The notes beneath the pieces were generated by a model, which made no database searches, was not told the DNA's origin, and saw nothing but the letters and a program-made list of their open reading frames with translations. Positions 53,755 to 62,467 of a stretch of DNA of 64,000 nucleotides are shown one piece after another (position 1 is the first letter of the stretch; each line of letters opens with the position of its first letter). The DNA lies in the NCBI RefSeq assembly GCF_900129775.1, contig NZ_FQWV01000006.1, positions 124,001 through 188,000 of the forward strand, given 5' to 3'. A program made the translations under genes and the position numbers. Source of the stretch: Halobaculum gomorrense (GTDB lineage: Archaea > Halobacteriota > Halobacteria > Halobacteriales > Haloferacaceae).

Positions 53755-54852
53755 ATGGTCACCACAGCGATGAGCACGCCGGAGATCCTGATCAGACTCC
53801 TCGCGGGGGCCGGCCTGATCCTCACGAACGGCTTCTTCGTCGCGATCGAGTTCGCGTTGACGCGGGCGCGCCAGTTCTCCGAGGAGGAGTTCGTCGGCGA
53901 CACCCCGGCGCTGGAGCGCGCCTGGGAGATGACCCAACAGCTCGAGATCTACCTGACGACCTGCCAGGTCGGGATCACGGCGTCGAGCATCGCTGTCGGA
54001 ATCGTCGCCGAGCCGGCACTGGCGGCGCTGTTCGCGCCCGTGTTCGCGAACACCGCGCTCGCCTCCGCCGGAGCGGGCGCCGTCATCGCGTTCGTCATCA
54101 TCAACCTCCTCCATCTCACGCACGGCGAGCAGACGCCGACGTACCTGGGCGTGGAGCGCTCACGGCAGGTGTCGCGGTACGGCGCGACCCCGCTGTACTA
54201 CTTCCACGTGGTGATCTCGCCGATCATCACGTTCGGCGACTGGGTCGCGAAGGCGACGCTGAAGCTGTTCGGCGTCGAGATGACCGGCGCCTGGCTGGAG
54301 ACCGAAGCGGACGCCATCGAGAGCCGGGCGGATCTGCGCAGGAGCCTCGACTCGACCCTCGAAGAGGGCGATATCGCCGAGGAGCGGCGCGAGGAGATCG
54401 TCAACGCGCTAGTCGTCGGCGAGCGAACCGTCGCGGAGATCATGGTGCCCGCCGAGGACATCGTGCCGCTCTCGACCGGCGACGCCTGGGCGGAGAACCT
54501 CGCGCGGATACGCGAGACGCCCCACACGCGCTATCCGCTGTTGGGCGACGACGGCGAGGAGTTCCTCGGCATCGTGTACGTCCCCGCGTTCCTACGCGAG
54601 GTGGACAGCCTCGCGAACCCCGACCACGACCTCCGAAAGGTCGCGGCCCCGCCGATGACGCTGTCGCCCGACACGACCGTCGCCGACGCGATCGACCGCT
54701 TCCAGATCGAGGGACAAGAGCTCGCACTCGTCGTCTCTGAGGGGGAGATCCGCGGGCTGCTCACCGCGACGGACGCGTTCGAGGAGGTGATGGGCGAACT
54801 GGAGGACCCGATGGACAGGGAGGCGAGCGAGCGGTCCGCCGGCGCTCCGTAG
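53755..54852 (+). CDS. CNNM/HlyC-type membrane protein with CBS pair
   Basis: A 365-residue protein. Residues 1-160 are a DUF21 transmembrane domain: LLAGAGLILTNGFFVAIEFA, then LTTCQVGITASSIAVGIVAE and LLHLTHGEQTPTYLGVERSR. Residues about 185-340 hold two CBS motifs (VAEIMVPAEDIVPLSTGDAW, PPMTLSPDTTVADAIDRFQI) that bind adenosyl ligands. CNNM/CorC proteins act in Mg2+/Co2+ export. It interrupts the sugar locus on the same strand. The C-terminal CorC_HlyC domain of many relatives is absent. Confidence 0.85.
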   Translation: MVTTAMSTPEILIRLLAGAGLILTNGFFVAIEFALTRARQFSEEEFVGDTPALERAWEMTQQLEIYLTTCQVGITASSIAVGIVAEPALAALFAPVFANTALASAGAGAVIAFVIINLLHLTHGEQTPTYLGVERSRQVSRYGATPLYYFHVVISPIITFGDWVAKATLKLFGVEMTGAWLETEADAIESRADLRRSLDSTLEEGDIAEERREEIVNALVVGERTVAEIMVPAEDIVPLSTGDAWAENLARIRETPHTRYPLLGDDGEEFLGIVYVPAFLREVDSLANPDHDLRKVAAPPMTLSPDTTVADAIDRFQIEGQELALVVSEGEIRGLLTATDAFEEVMGELEDPMDREASERSAGAP

Positions 54853-54934
54853 CTCGATCGCGGCGCCGTCGGGACGCCGTCACCGGGGATCGTCGGGAGC
54901 AGTCCGTCGGCAGGCGTCGTTCCGTCGACACACA

Positions 54935-54957
54935 GATTTATTCGGTCTGTTGTACAA
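54935..54957 (+). promoter_or_regulatory. Promoter and possible operator before the sugar isomerase gene
   Basis: A TATA-like GATTTATTC (54935-54943) lies 24-32 bp before the ATG at 54967. Between them is TTGTACAA (54950-54957), a perfect 8-bp palindrome containing the TGTACAA heptamer also found before the permease gene. Over the transcription start, it is well placed for a repressor such as the TrmB encoded in the same locus. Confidence 0.45.
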
Positions 54958-54966
54958 ACCGCGAGC

Positions 54967-55935
54967 ATGGACATCGGTGTACTGACCGTGCCGTTGGGCG
55001 GTGAATCGCGATCGGACGCGTTCGAGTATCTCTCCGGTATCGGCGTCGAGGCGGTCGAACTCGGCGTCGGTGGCTTCCCGGGGTCCGACCACACCGACCG
55101 CGAGGCGCTGCGCTCCGAGGAGTCCGCCCGCGAAGCGCTGCGGGCCGACCTGGACGAGCACGACCTCCGGGTGAGCGCGTTCGCGACGCACAACAACCCC
55201 CTACACCCCGACGAGGAGACGGCCGCCGAGGCCGACCGCGAACTCCGCGAGGCGGTCGAACTCGCCGACGAGTTCGGCGTCGACGCGGTCACCTGTTTCT
55301 CGGGGCTGCCAGCCGGCGGGCCGAACGACGAGGTCCCCAACTGGATCACGGCGCCGTGGCCGACCGAGCACGCCGAGGCCGAGGCGTACCAGTGGGACGT
55401 GGCCGAGGACTACTGGTCCGATCTCGCCGCCCACGCCGACTACCACGGCGTCGACGTGGCCATCGAGATGCACCCGAACATGCTCGTGTACGAGCCGCAC
55501 GGCATGCTGAAGCTGCGCGAGGCGACGAACGAGCGGATCGGTGCCAACTTCGACCCCTCGCACCTCTACTGGCAGGGGATCGACGTGACCGAGGCGATCC
55601 GCCTGCTCGGCGACCACGACGCGATCCACCACGTCCACGCGAAAGACACGAAGGTGTACGAGTCGCAAGCGCGCGAGAAGGGCGTGCTCGACACGACCGA
55701 CTACGCGGACAGCGAGAATCGCTCGTGGCTGTTCCGGTCGGTCGGCTACGGTCACGGCGAGGAGCACTGGAAGGACGTGGTCAGCACGCTCCGGATGGTC
55801 GGCTACGACGGCGCGCTCTCGATCGAACACGAGGACGCGCTCACCTCCTCCCGGGAGGGGCTGGAGAAGGCCGTCGACCTGCTGAAGCGCGCGCGCTTCG
55901 AGACGACCCCCGGCGAGGCCTACTGGGCAGAGTAA
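54967..55935 (+). CDS. Sugar phosphate isomerase/epimerase (xylose-isomerase-like TIM barrel)
   Basis: A 322-residue AP-endonuclease-2 superfamily barrel. The metal ligands appear as Glu in VAIEMHPNM, Asp in GANFDPSHLYWQ, His in HVHAKDTKVY and Glu in LSIEHEDALT. Enzymes of this type isomerise or epimerise sugars, sugar phosphates or inosose. It starts a two-gene unit with the dehydrogenase at 55942, six bases downstream, supporting action in one pathway. Confidence 0.9.
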   Translation: MDIGVLTVPLGGESRSDAFEYLSGIGVEAVELGVGGFPGSDHTDREALRSEESAREALRADLDEHDLRVSAFATHNNPLHPDEETAAEADRELREAVELADEFGVDAVTCFSGLPAGGPNDEVPNWITAPWPTEHAEAEAYQWDVAEDYWSDLAAHADYHGVDVAIEMHPNMLVYEPHGMLKLREATNERIGANFDPSHLYWQGIDVTEAIRLLGDHDAIHHVHAKDTKVYESQAREKGVLDTTDYADSENRSWLFRSVGYGHGEEHWKDVVSTLRMVGYDGALSIEHEDALTSSREGLEKAVDLLKRARFETTPGEAYWAE

Positions 55936-55941
55936 CCGACC

Positions 55942-57066
55942 ATGACCGACGAACCAATCGACATCGGCGTTCTGGGGTACCGCTTCATGGGGAAGGCGCA
56001 CGCGAACGCGCTCGACCGCCTGCCCATGTTCTTCGAGGACGCGCCCGAGAGGAACCGCCACACCGTGATCGGTCGCGACGAGGCGGCGCTGGCCGACGCC
56101 GCGGAGACGCTCGGCTTCGAGCACACCGCGACGGACTGGCGCGACGTGGTCGAGGAGGTGGACGCCTTCTACAACCTCGGGCCGAACCACCTCCACGTCG
56201 AGCCCTCGGTCGCCGCACTGGAGGCCGGCACGCCCGTGCTGTGTGAGAAGCCGCTGGCGCCGACGCTGGCGGGCGCCGAGGAGATGCGGGAGGCTGCCGC
56301 CGCGGCCGAGGTGCCCGCCGCCTGCGCGTTCAACTACCGCTTCGTCCCCGCGATCCGCTACGCGAAGCGCCTGATCGACGCCGGCGAACTCGGCGAGATC
56401 CGACAGGTCCGCGGTCGATATCTCCAGGACTGGCTGTCGGACCCCGAGGCGCCGTGGAGCTGGCGCAACGACGAAGAGCTGGCCGGCTCGGGCGCGCTCG
56501 GCGACCTCGGCGCGCATACGATCGACCTCGCGCGCTTCCTCGTCGGCGACCGCGTCGGCGAGGCGGCGAGCGTCTCCGGCCATCTGAAGACGTTCACCGA
56601 CGAGCGGCCCGTCGAGGGTGAGGACGGCGAGACGCGGCCCGTCACCGTGGACGACGCCTACTCCGCGCAGATCGAGTACGACTCCGGCGCGATTGCCACC
56701 TTCGAGGCCTCACGCGTGACCGAGGGTCACAAAAACGACCACACCATCGCCGTCCACGGGAGCGCGGGGAGCCTCGAGTTCTCACTGGAGCGCCTCAACG
56801 AGTTGCGGGTGATGACCGGGGACGCGCGCGGCTACGAGACGGTGCTCGTCACCGACGAGGACGACCCGTACATCGACCACTGGTGGCCCCCGGGCCACGT
56901 CATCGGCTGGGAGCACACCTTCGTCCACGAAAACTACGAATTCCTCACGGCCGTCGCGGAGGGAGATGACTTCAGCCCGAGCTTCGACGACGCCTACGAG
57001 GTCCAGCGCGTGATCGACGGTGTCGAGCGCTCGGACGCCGAAGGCGCCCGCGTCGACCTCAACTGA
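55942..57066 (+). CDS. Gfo/Idh/MocA family dehydrogenase, second copy
   Basis: A 374-residue oxidoreductase paralogous to the one at 52572 but clearly different. It has IGVLGYRFMGKAHANALDRL, a variant Rossmann start without the usual GxGxxG spacing, the catalytic Lys in VLCEKPLAPTLAG, and GDLGAHTIDLARFLVGDR. The middle domain is longer, with RGRYLQDWLSDPEAPWSWRN. It may act on a different intermediate of the same pathway. It follows the isomerase gene by six bases. Two exact 11-bp CGGCGACGGCG copies (57073-57094) lie just after the stop. Confidence 0.9.
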   Translation: MTDEPIDIGVLGYRFMGKAHANALDRLPMFFEDAPERNRHTVIGRDEAALADAAETLGFEHTATDWRDVVEEVDAFYNLGPNHLHVEPSVAALEAGTPVLCEKPLAPTLAGAEEMREAAAAAEVPAACAFNYRFVPAIRYAKRLIDAGELGEIRQVRGRYLQDWLSDPEAPWSWRNDEELAGSGALGDLGAHTIDLARFLVGDRVGEAASVSGHLKTFTDERPVEGEDGETRPVTVDDAYSAQIEYDSGAIATFEASRVTEGHKNDHTIAVHGSAGSLEFSLERLNELRVMTGDARGYETVLVTDEDDPYIDHWWPPGHVIGWEHTFVHENYEFLTAVAEGDDFSPSFDDAYEVQRVIDGVERSDAEGARVDLN

Positions 57067-57187
57067 CCGACGCGGCGACGGCGCGGCGACGGCGCGGCGG
57101 CCACGCCCGACCCGCCGAGGCCGTCGGTCGCGGCGGTCGTCGGCGTCCGTGCGAACGTTTTTGATGGAATCCGCGAAAGCGTGACCC

Positions 57188-58222
57188 ATGATGACAGCCG
57201 ACGCGGCCGCGACGACGGTTCGGGTCGCGTTCGACGCCCCTGAGGGGCGCGGTGCTGGAGGCGGCACGGCGGGCCGCCGACGCCGCGAGCGACCCGGACG
57301 GCCCCCGATCGAGACCCTCGCCGTCGGCTCGCCCGGGACGGTCCACCTCCCACTGGTCACCGTGACCCGGGGCGGTCGGACCGCCGTCCACCGCGCAGTC
57401 GACCCGAACGGCACGGCGAGCCTGGTGAGCCTGCTCGCCGACGGCGACATCCCCGTCGACGGCGCGGCAGCCGTCGTCGACCACGGTCCCGACCCGGACG
57501 ACTTCCCCGTCGGCGACGGGCCGCTGTCGGCCGGGACGCGGCGGACGCTTCGGGGCGCCGGGTGGGCCGACCCGACCGCGTTCGAGTCGCCGGCGGTCCT
57601 CGGCGTCGATGCGCTCGACGCGGTGGCCCACCTCGGCGTGCGCGGTCGCGGCTGGGGTGACGCCCGGCGGGACGAGCCGGTCGTTGAGGGGTGGCGCGAG
57701 GCCCGCAACACCGACGGCGACCCGGTCGTCGTGATCAACGGCCTCGACGCGGACCCGAAGGTCGACGGCGATCGGCTGCTGCTCGCGAGCCTCACCGGCC
57801 GGGTCGTCGCCGTCGCCGTCGTCGCCGCCAGCGCGGTCGGGGCGGAAGACGTCGTCGTCGTCGTGCAGGCGTTCGTCGAGGTGAACCCGGCGACCGCCGA
57901 CCGCCTCGGGATCGTCGACGGCGAGCGTGTCCGCGTCGAGTCACCCCGCGGCGCGATCGAGGTTCGCGCCGAGATCAGCGACCGCCCGGGCGACGGCGTG
58001 GTGTTCGTCCCGATGCACTTCGCGGACGGCGCCGTGAATCGACTCACCGGCGATCACGTCGACCCGACGAGCGGTATCCCCGAGTACAAGCTGTCGAGCG
58101 TTCGGGTCGAGCGCCTCAACGCGAGCGAGAAGAACGACGAGCGCGGACCGGACGGATCGGCCAAGCAGCGCCGGCCGGACGGCGGCGAGGAAACGGGATC
58201 GACGGCCGCGATCGACGACTGA
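57188..58222 (+). CDS. Chimera: NuoF-like N-terminus fused to FdhA C-terminal molybdopterin-binding domain
   Basis: A 344-residue frame that looks like an in-frame deletion product. Residues about 50-233 resemble the N-terminal half of haloarchaeal NuoF-like NADH-oxidoreductase flavoproteins: LGVRGRGWGDARRDEP, then GDPVVVINGLDADPKVDGDR and SAVGAEDVVVVVQ. From about residue 234 the sequence is the C-terminal domain of a formate dehydrogenase alpha subunit: AFVEVNPATADRLGIVDGER, VVFVPMHFADGAVNRLTGDH and IPEYKLSSVRVERL. The FMN/FeS half and the Mo catalytic domain are missing. Residues about 20-38 look out of frame. It is probably a non-functional remnant; a short functional protein cannot be excluded. 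Confidence 0.6.
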   Translation: MMTADAAATTVRVAFDAPEGRGAGGGTAGRRRRERPGRPPIETLAVGSPGTVHLPLVTVTRGGRTAVHRAVDPNGTASLVSLLADGDIPVDGAAAVVDHGPDPDDFPVGDGPLSAGTRRTLRGAGWADPTAFESPAVLGVDALDAVAHLGVRGRGWGDARRDEPVVEGWREARNTDGDPVVVINGLDADPKVDGDRLLLASLTGRVVAVAVVAASAVGAEDVVVVVQAFVEVNPATADRLGIVDGERVRVESPRGAIEVRAEISDRPGDGVVFVPMHFADGAVNRLTGDHVDPTSGIPEYKLSSVRVERLNASEKNDERGPDGSAKQRRPDGGEETGSTAAIDD

Positions 58223-58249
58223 AACCGGACGGGGCGGCGCTGGCCGCGC

Positions 58250-59140
58250 TCACTCCTCGTCCGTGCCTGCGCCGACGGTGAGGACCGGAACCGGCGCGGT
58301 CCGGACGGTCTTCTCGGCGACGCTGCCCAGCAGGATCCGCTCGGTCCCCCGACGGCCGGTCGTCCCCATGACGACCGCGTCCACGCCGTTCGCCTCCACG
58401 TACGCGCGGATCTCCTCGGCCAGGTCGCCGCGGACGACGCTCGCGGTCGCCTCGCGAACGCCGGCCGCCTCGGCGTCGGCGGCGACGGCGTCCACCACGT
58501 CCGTCGCCGCGGCCTCCGCATCGTCGGCGCCGTCAGCGTCCGGATCGTTTTCGAGGCCGAGCCCGCCGAGCAGCGAGTCGTCGACGACCGACAGCGCGTG
58601 CACCCGCGCATCCAGCGCCCCCGCGAGCGCGATGCCGTGGTCGACGGCCGCCGACGCGCGCCGACTCCCGTCCGTCGGGACGAGGACGTCCTCGTACGGA
58701 AACGATAGCCGCTCGTCGTCGGCCATCCGAACGGCCAGCACCGGCACCGGCGAGAGGCGGACGACTTTCTCGGTCACGCTGCCGAGTATCCGTCGCGAGA
58801 GCCCCTTTCGGCCGTTCGTCGGCATCGCGATTAGATCGAGGCCGTACCGTTCGGCATAGTCGACGATCGTTCGCGCCGGTCCTCCCTGCGCGACCTCGGC
58901 CTCGTGGTCGACTCCGCGAGCGGTGAGCGCGGCGCGCGCCTCGTCGACCGTCTCCTCGCCGCGGGTGACGAGCGAGTCGACCGCCTCGCCCCCGACGACC
59001 GTTACGGAGTCGCGGTTGGTGTCCGCGACGTACAATACGTGGACGGTCGCGTCACACCACGACGCGATCGCGGCGACGTGGTCGAGCGCGTCGCTCGCGC
59101 CGTCACTCCCGTCGTACGGAAAGAGGATGTCGTCGTACAT
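58250..59140 (-). CDS. Double-domain universal stress protein
   Basis: A 296-residue tandem Usp. Domain 1 (1-140) opens MYDDILFPYDGSDGASDALD and has PTNGRKGLSRRILGSVTEKV; domain 2 (about 150-290) opens YEDVLVPTDGSRRASAAVDH and has GTTGRRGTERILLGSVAEKT. Both loops fit the ATP-binding G-x2-G-x9-G pattern. The role is stress-related but unspecified. The gene is convergent with the NuoF/FdhA chimera. Confidence 0.85.
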   Translation of the reverse strand: MYDDILFPYDGSDGASDALDHVAAIASWCDATVHVLYVADTNRDSVTVVGGEAVDSLVTRGEETVDEARAALTARGVDHEAEVAQGGPARTIVDYAERYGLDLIAMPTNGRKGLSRRILGSVTEKVVRLSPVPVLAVRMADDERLSFPYEDVLVPTDGSRRASAAVDHGIALAGALDARVHALSVVDDSLLGGLGLENDPDADGADDAEAAATDVVDAVAADAEAAGVREATASVVRGDLAEEIRAYVEANGVDAVVMGTTGRRGTERILLGSVAEKTVRTAPVPVLTVGAGTDEE

Positions 59141-59197
59141 CGATGGGGGCGTTCGGGCGCGCGCTGCTAATCGTTTGGCATCGATCCGGGCGAGACC

Positions 59198-60052
59198 TCA
59201 GAACTCCCGGACGCCCTCGTCGGTGATCACCTCGTCGACCAGCGAGATCGGCGTCGCGTCGTAGGCGGGGTTCTCCAGCGTGATGCCGTCGACAGGTTCG
59301 AGCATCACCTCGCTCGGGGGACGCAACTCGTTCTCGAAGCGGAACTCGTCGTCGATGATCTTCGTGCCCGAGCCGACCACGACGACGGGAACGCCGACCT
59401 TGGCGGCGGCGGCCGCGATCGGGAACGTCCCGATGCGGTTGTAGAGGGTGTCGCCGACGATGCAGTCCATGCCGACGACGACGCGATCCGGGTCCACCTC
59501 CCGGAGGAGGTAGCCGGCTGCGGCGTCGACCGCGAGGTGCGGTTCGACCCGGTCCAGTTCCGCGAGCGTGCGCGCCATCTTCCGCCCGAGATACCGCGGG
59601 CGCGCCTCGGTGACGTACGCTGTCATGCGGGCGCCGCGGCCTGTGGCCGACTCGACGGCCTCCAGAACCGTCGAGGAGTAGTCGTGCGTGAGGAACGTCT
59701 CGCCGTCCGCGAAGGTCCGTGCGGCGTTTTCGGCCGCCTCGCGCTTGCCGGTCTCGACCCGCTCGGTCTCCTGTTCGATCGCCGTTTCCAGAAGGTCCTT
59801 CGCTCCATCCACCGTCTCGGCGTTGTCCAGCACCGCGTCGGTGACCGCCCGCATCGCGCGGTGGAGGCTGGCGTGAGAGGGGTTCGCCCGGCGGAGGGCG
59901 CCAGCGTTGTGATCGAGGTCGCGCTCGAACTCGTCGAGCGTGGCGTACTCGCGGTCGAGCAGGTCGCGCAGCGAGCGCGCCGCCTTCACCGCGACGACCG
60001 ACGAGGAGTGCGTCTGCATCTCTCGGATCTCGGCGACCGTCTCGTCTATCAT
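59198..60052 (-). CDS. eIF2B-like / ribose-1,5-bisphosphate isomerase-related protein
   Basis: A 284-residue protein of the eIF2B alpha/beta/delta-MtnA family. C-terminal motifs VDPDRVVVGMDCIVGDTLYN and GTFPIAAAAAKVGVPVVVVG are clear. In archaeal R15P isomerases the catalytic Cys lies in a THC motif and the Asp in a later GAD/GMD segment. Here the first site reads FLTHDYSSTV, without Cys, while the Asp of GMD is present. A simple R15P isomerase role is therefore doubtful and an eIF2B-like regulatory role is possible. The N-terminal helices (about 1-105) are typical. Divergent from priS. Confidence 0.8.
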   Translation of the reverse strand: MIDETVAEIREMQTHSSSVVAVKAARSLRDLLDREYATLDEFERDLDHNAGALRRANPSHASLHRAMRAVTDAVLDNAETVDGAKDLLETAIEQETERVETGKREAAENAARTFADGETFLTHDYSSTVLEAVESATGRGARMTAYVTEARPRYLGRKMARTLAELDRVEPHLAVDAAAGYLLREVDPDRVVVGMDCIVGDTLYNRIGTFPIAAAAAKVGVPVVVVGSGTKIIDDEFRFENELRPPSEVMLEPVDGITLENPAYDATPISLVDEVITDEGVREF

Positions 60053-60184
60053 GGCTTCGCCGTCGTGGCTTTGCGGGTTAGGTGTTCCGGGACTTTCTCC
60101 GCGGCCCGCCCCGCCCGCGAGCCTCGCCGTCGGAGCCAGACGGCAACACTCATACCGGCGTCCCCATTACCCAAGCCTCGTTAG

Positions 60185-61354
60185 ATGAACCGCCGCACCC
60201 GCGAGTACCTGAGGGGCCGCTTTGGCGACTACTACCGGAGCGCCTCCGTCTCCCCGCCGCCCGAGGCCAACGAGCGCGAGTGGGGCCACATCCCCTTCAC
60301 CGCGGGCGACGGCACCACGATGGTCCGCCACCAGTCGCTGCTCGACATCGGCGAGGTGAGCGAGTTCCTCGCGCGCGAGACGCCGCGCCACGCCTACTTC
60401 TCGGCGGCCCGCTACGACGACCCGGCGAACAAGCGGATGAGCGAGAAGGGGTGGCGCACAGCCGACCTGGTGTTCGACCTCGACGCCGACCACCTCCCCG
60501 GCGTCGACCCGGAGGAGACGAGCTACGGCGACATGCTCGCGGCCTGCAAGGACGAACTGCTCGCGCTGCTGGACATCCTCGAGACCGACTTCGGCTTCGC
60601 GGACACGGACTTGCAGGTCGTCTTCTCGGGCGGGCGCGGCTACCACGTCCACGTCCGCGACGACGCCGTCGCCGACCTCGACTCGACTGCGCGCCGCGAG
60701 GTGGTCGACTACGTCCGCGCGGTCGATCTGAACTACGACGGCCTCATCGAGCGCCGCCCGAACGAGCGCGGGACGACCCTCCAGAAGCAACTCCGCCGAG
60801 AGGGCGGGTGGGGCCGACGGGTCCACGAGGAGCTCGTTGCCTACGCGGAGGACCTCCGCGCGATGGACGAGGACGACGCCCTCGCGGAGCTGCAGGAGCT
60901 CGACGGCGTCGGCGAGAAGACTGCCCGGACGATCTACGGCGTGCTGGAGCGCAATCCCGACGGCGTGAAGTCGGGCAACGTCGAGTTAGGCCCCGGCGCC
61001 TCGACGCTCGTGCGCGCGATCGCAGAGCGCGTCGCCGCCGAACAGACCGCGCCAATCGACGAGCCGGTGACGACCGACGTTCGCCGGCTCATCCGGCTGC
61101 CCGGCAGCATCCACGGCGGGAGCGGCCTCGTCGTGCGTCCGCTGGAACACGACGCCGTCGACGACTTCGACCCGCTGACGGACGCCGTTCCCGACCGCTT
61201 CCGCGGCCGCGACATCCTCGTCGACGTGCACGATCCCGGGTCGGTCGACGTTGGCGACGACAGAGATAAGGTGGAAGAGGGAATCGTCTCAGTCCCAGAG
61301 TACGTCGGCGTATTCCTCATGGCCAGAGGGCGCGCCGAGAAGGCGCGAGAGTAG
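60185..61354 (+). CDS. priS: DNA primase small subunit PriS
   Basis: A 389-residue catalytic subunit of the archaeo-eukaryotic primase. The metal-binding DLVFDLDADH (Asp98 and Asp100) and the nucleotide-binding VVFSGGRGYHVHVRD with conserved Ser-Gly-Gly-Arg and His are intact; RRLIRLPGSIHGGSGLVVRP is the late catalytic motif. It makes RNA/DNA primers for replication. The GINS gene follows after 20 bp, a conserved haloarchaeal pair. ATG at 60185. Confidence 0.95.
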   Translation: MNRRTREYLRGRFGDYYRSASVSPPPEANEREWGHIPFTAGDGTTMVRHQSLLDIGEVSEFLARETPRHAYFSAARYDDPANKRMSEKGWRTADLVFDLDADHLPGVDPEETSYGDMLAACKDELLALLDILETDFGFADTDLQVVFSGGRGYHVHVRDDAVADLDSTARREVVDYVRAVDLNYDGLIERRPNERGTTLQKQLRREGGWGRRVHEELVAYAEDLRAMDEDDALAELQELDGVGEKTARTIYGVLERNPDGVKSGNVELGPGASTLVRAIAERVAAEQTAPIDEPVTTDVRRLIRLPGSIHGGSGLVVRPLEHDAVDDFDPLTDAVPDRFRGRDILVDVHDPGSVDVGDDRDKVEEGIVSVPEYVGVFLMARGRAEKARE

Positions 61355-61374
61355 CAGTCGAGAGAGCAGATACG

Positions 61375-62382
61375 ATGGATTTAGACGAACTACGCTCGGT
61401 CCAGTCGAAGGAGCGCACGAAGGACAGCCTCCAGCACCTGCGCGATTCCTTCTACGAGGACGTCGCCGCGTACCTCGCCGAGCGCAAGCGCCAGCGCGAC
61501 GAGCGCGCGACCACCGTCGAGAACCCGTTCTCCGACGAGCAGGTTCGCAAGCTCTCCGACGAAATCGAGACCGCCGAAGAGGTCGTAGAGTCGCTGTACG
61601 AGCGCCGCGTCGGCAAGGTCGTGAAGCTCTCGTCGTTCGCCGCCGCCGGCGCTCCTACCGACACCGAGGGGATGACCGTCCAAGAGGCGGAGCTGTTCGA
61701 AGACCTCGTCGTCCGTATCGAACAGAACAAAAGCCGCGTCCTCGACGTGTTGGACAACGGCGCCGACATCGACATCGACATCGATGCGCCCGCGGCGACC
61801 GCCGACGACGGACGGCACGCTGGCGTCGGAACGCCCGGCGCGCCCGCGACCGCGGAGTCCGCCGCTGGCACACCGGAAGACGAGAGCGCACAGCCGCAAT
61901 CTGGCGGTGTCCTTGCCGAGGCGATGGGCGGCGAGGCTGGCGACGGCGAGTCGACCGTACCCGCGGCCTCCGTCGACACCGACGCCGACACCGGCGCCGA
62001 GGCCGCCAGGGAAATCGACGCGGCCGACGGCGACAGGCCCGGACCCGGTGACGCGGGCGCAGCGGGCGTCGAGGAGGCCGGTCCACCCGTCGAAGCCGCA
62101 GACGCCGGCGGACCCTCCGAGGAGTTCGTTCCGGGGTCAGAGCCCGACCGATCGGGCGACGCGGTCCCGCCGGCATCGTCCACTGACACCGGCGGGGGCG
62201 ACGCCGACACCGACGCCGGCGCCGACACCGAGCGCCGAACCGTCCGGATCACCCGCGACGTGGGACAGATCCTCGGCGTCGACGAGCGGGAGTACGAACT
62301 TGCGAGCGACGACGTGGTCTCGCTGCCGACCGCGAACGCGGACCCGCTCGTCGAGCGGGACGCCGCCGAGCCGATCGAGTGA
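61375..62382 (+). CDS. Archaeal GINS (Gins51-type) with long acidic linker
   Basis: A 335-residue GINS subunit of the CMG-like replicative helicase. The N-terminal A-domain (1-125) reads DLDELRSVQSKERTKDSLQH and FSDEQVRKLSDEIETAEEVV. The C-terminal B-domain is small (about 285-325: RTVRITRDVGQILGVDERE, then YELASDDVVSLPT). Between them about 150 residues are a low-complexity linker rich in Ala, Asp, Glu, Gly and Pro, which makes the protein much longer than most archaeal GINS (about 190 residues). It is co-transcribed with priS. Confidence 0.9.
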   Translation: MDLDELRSVQSKERTKDSLQHLRDSFYEDVAAYLAERKRQRDERATTVENPFSDEQVRKLSDEIETAEEVVESLYERRVGKVVKLSSFAAAGAPTDTEGMTVQEAELFEDLVVRIEQNKSRVLDVLDNGADIDIDIDAPAATADDGRHAGVGTPGAPATAESAAGTPEDESAQPQSGGVLAEAMGGEAGDGESTVPAASVDTDADTGAEAAREIDAADGDRPGPGDAGAAGVEEAGPPVEAADAGGPSEEFVPGSEPDRSGDAVPPASSTDTGGGDADTDAGADTERRTVRITRDVGQILGVDEREYELASDDVVSLPTANADPLVERDAAEPIE

Positions 62383-62467
62383 CCACGGCCTCCCGCTCGA
62401 CGAACGACGGGGAGCAGGCCCCACCGGCACCGATACGCCTTTTCGCGCCGCCGCCGCACACTCGTCC

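Noticed and set aside
57851..57865. GTCGTC repeats as a microsatellite
   Set aside because: GTC/GAC runs are common Val/Asp codon runs in this genome; only noted as possible microhomology for the fusion.
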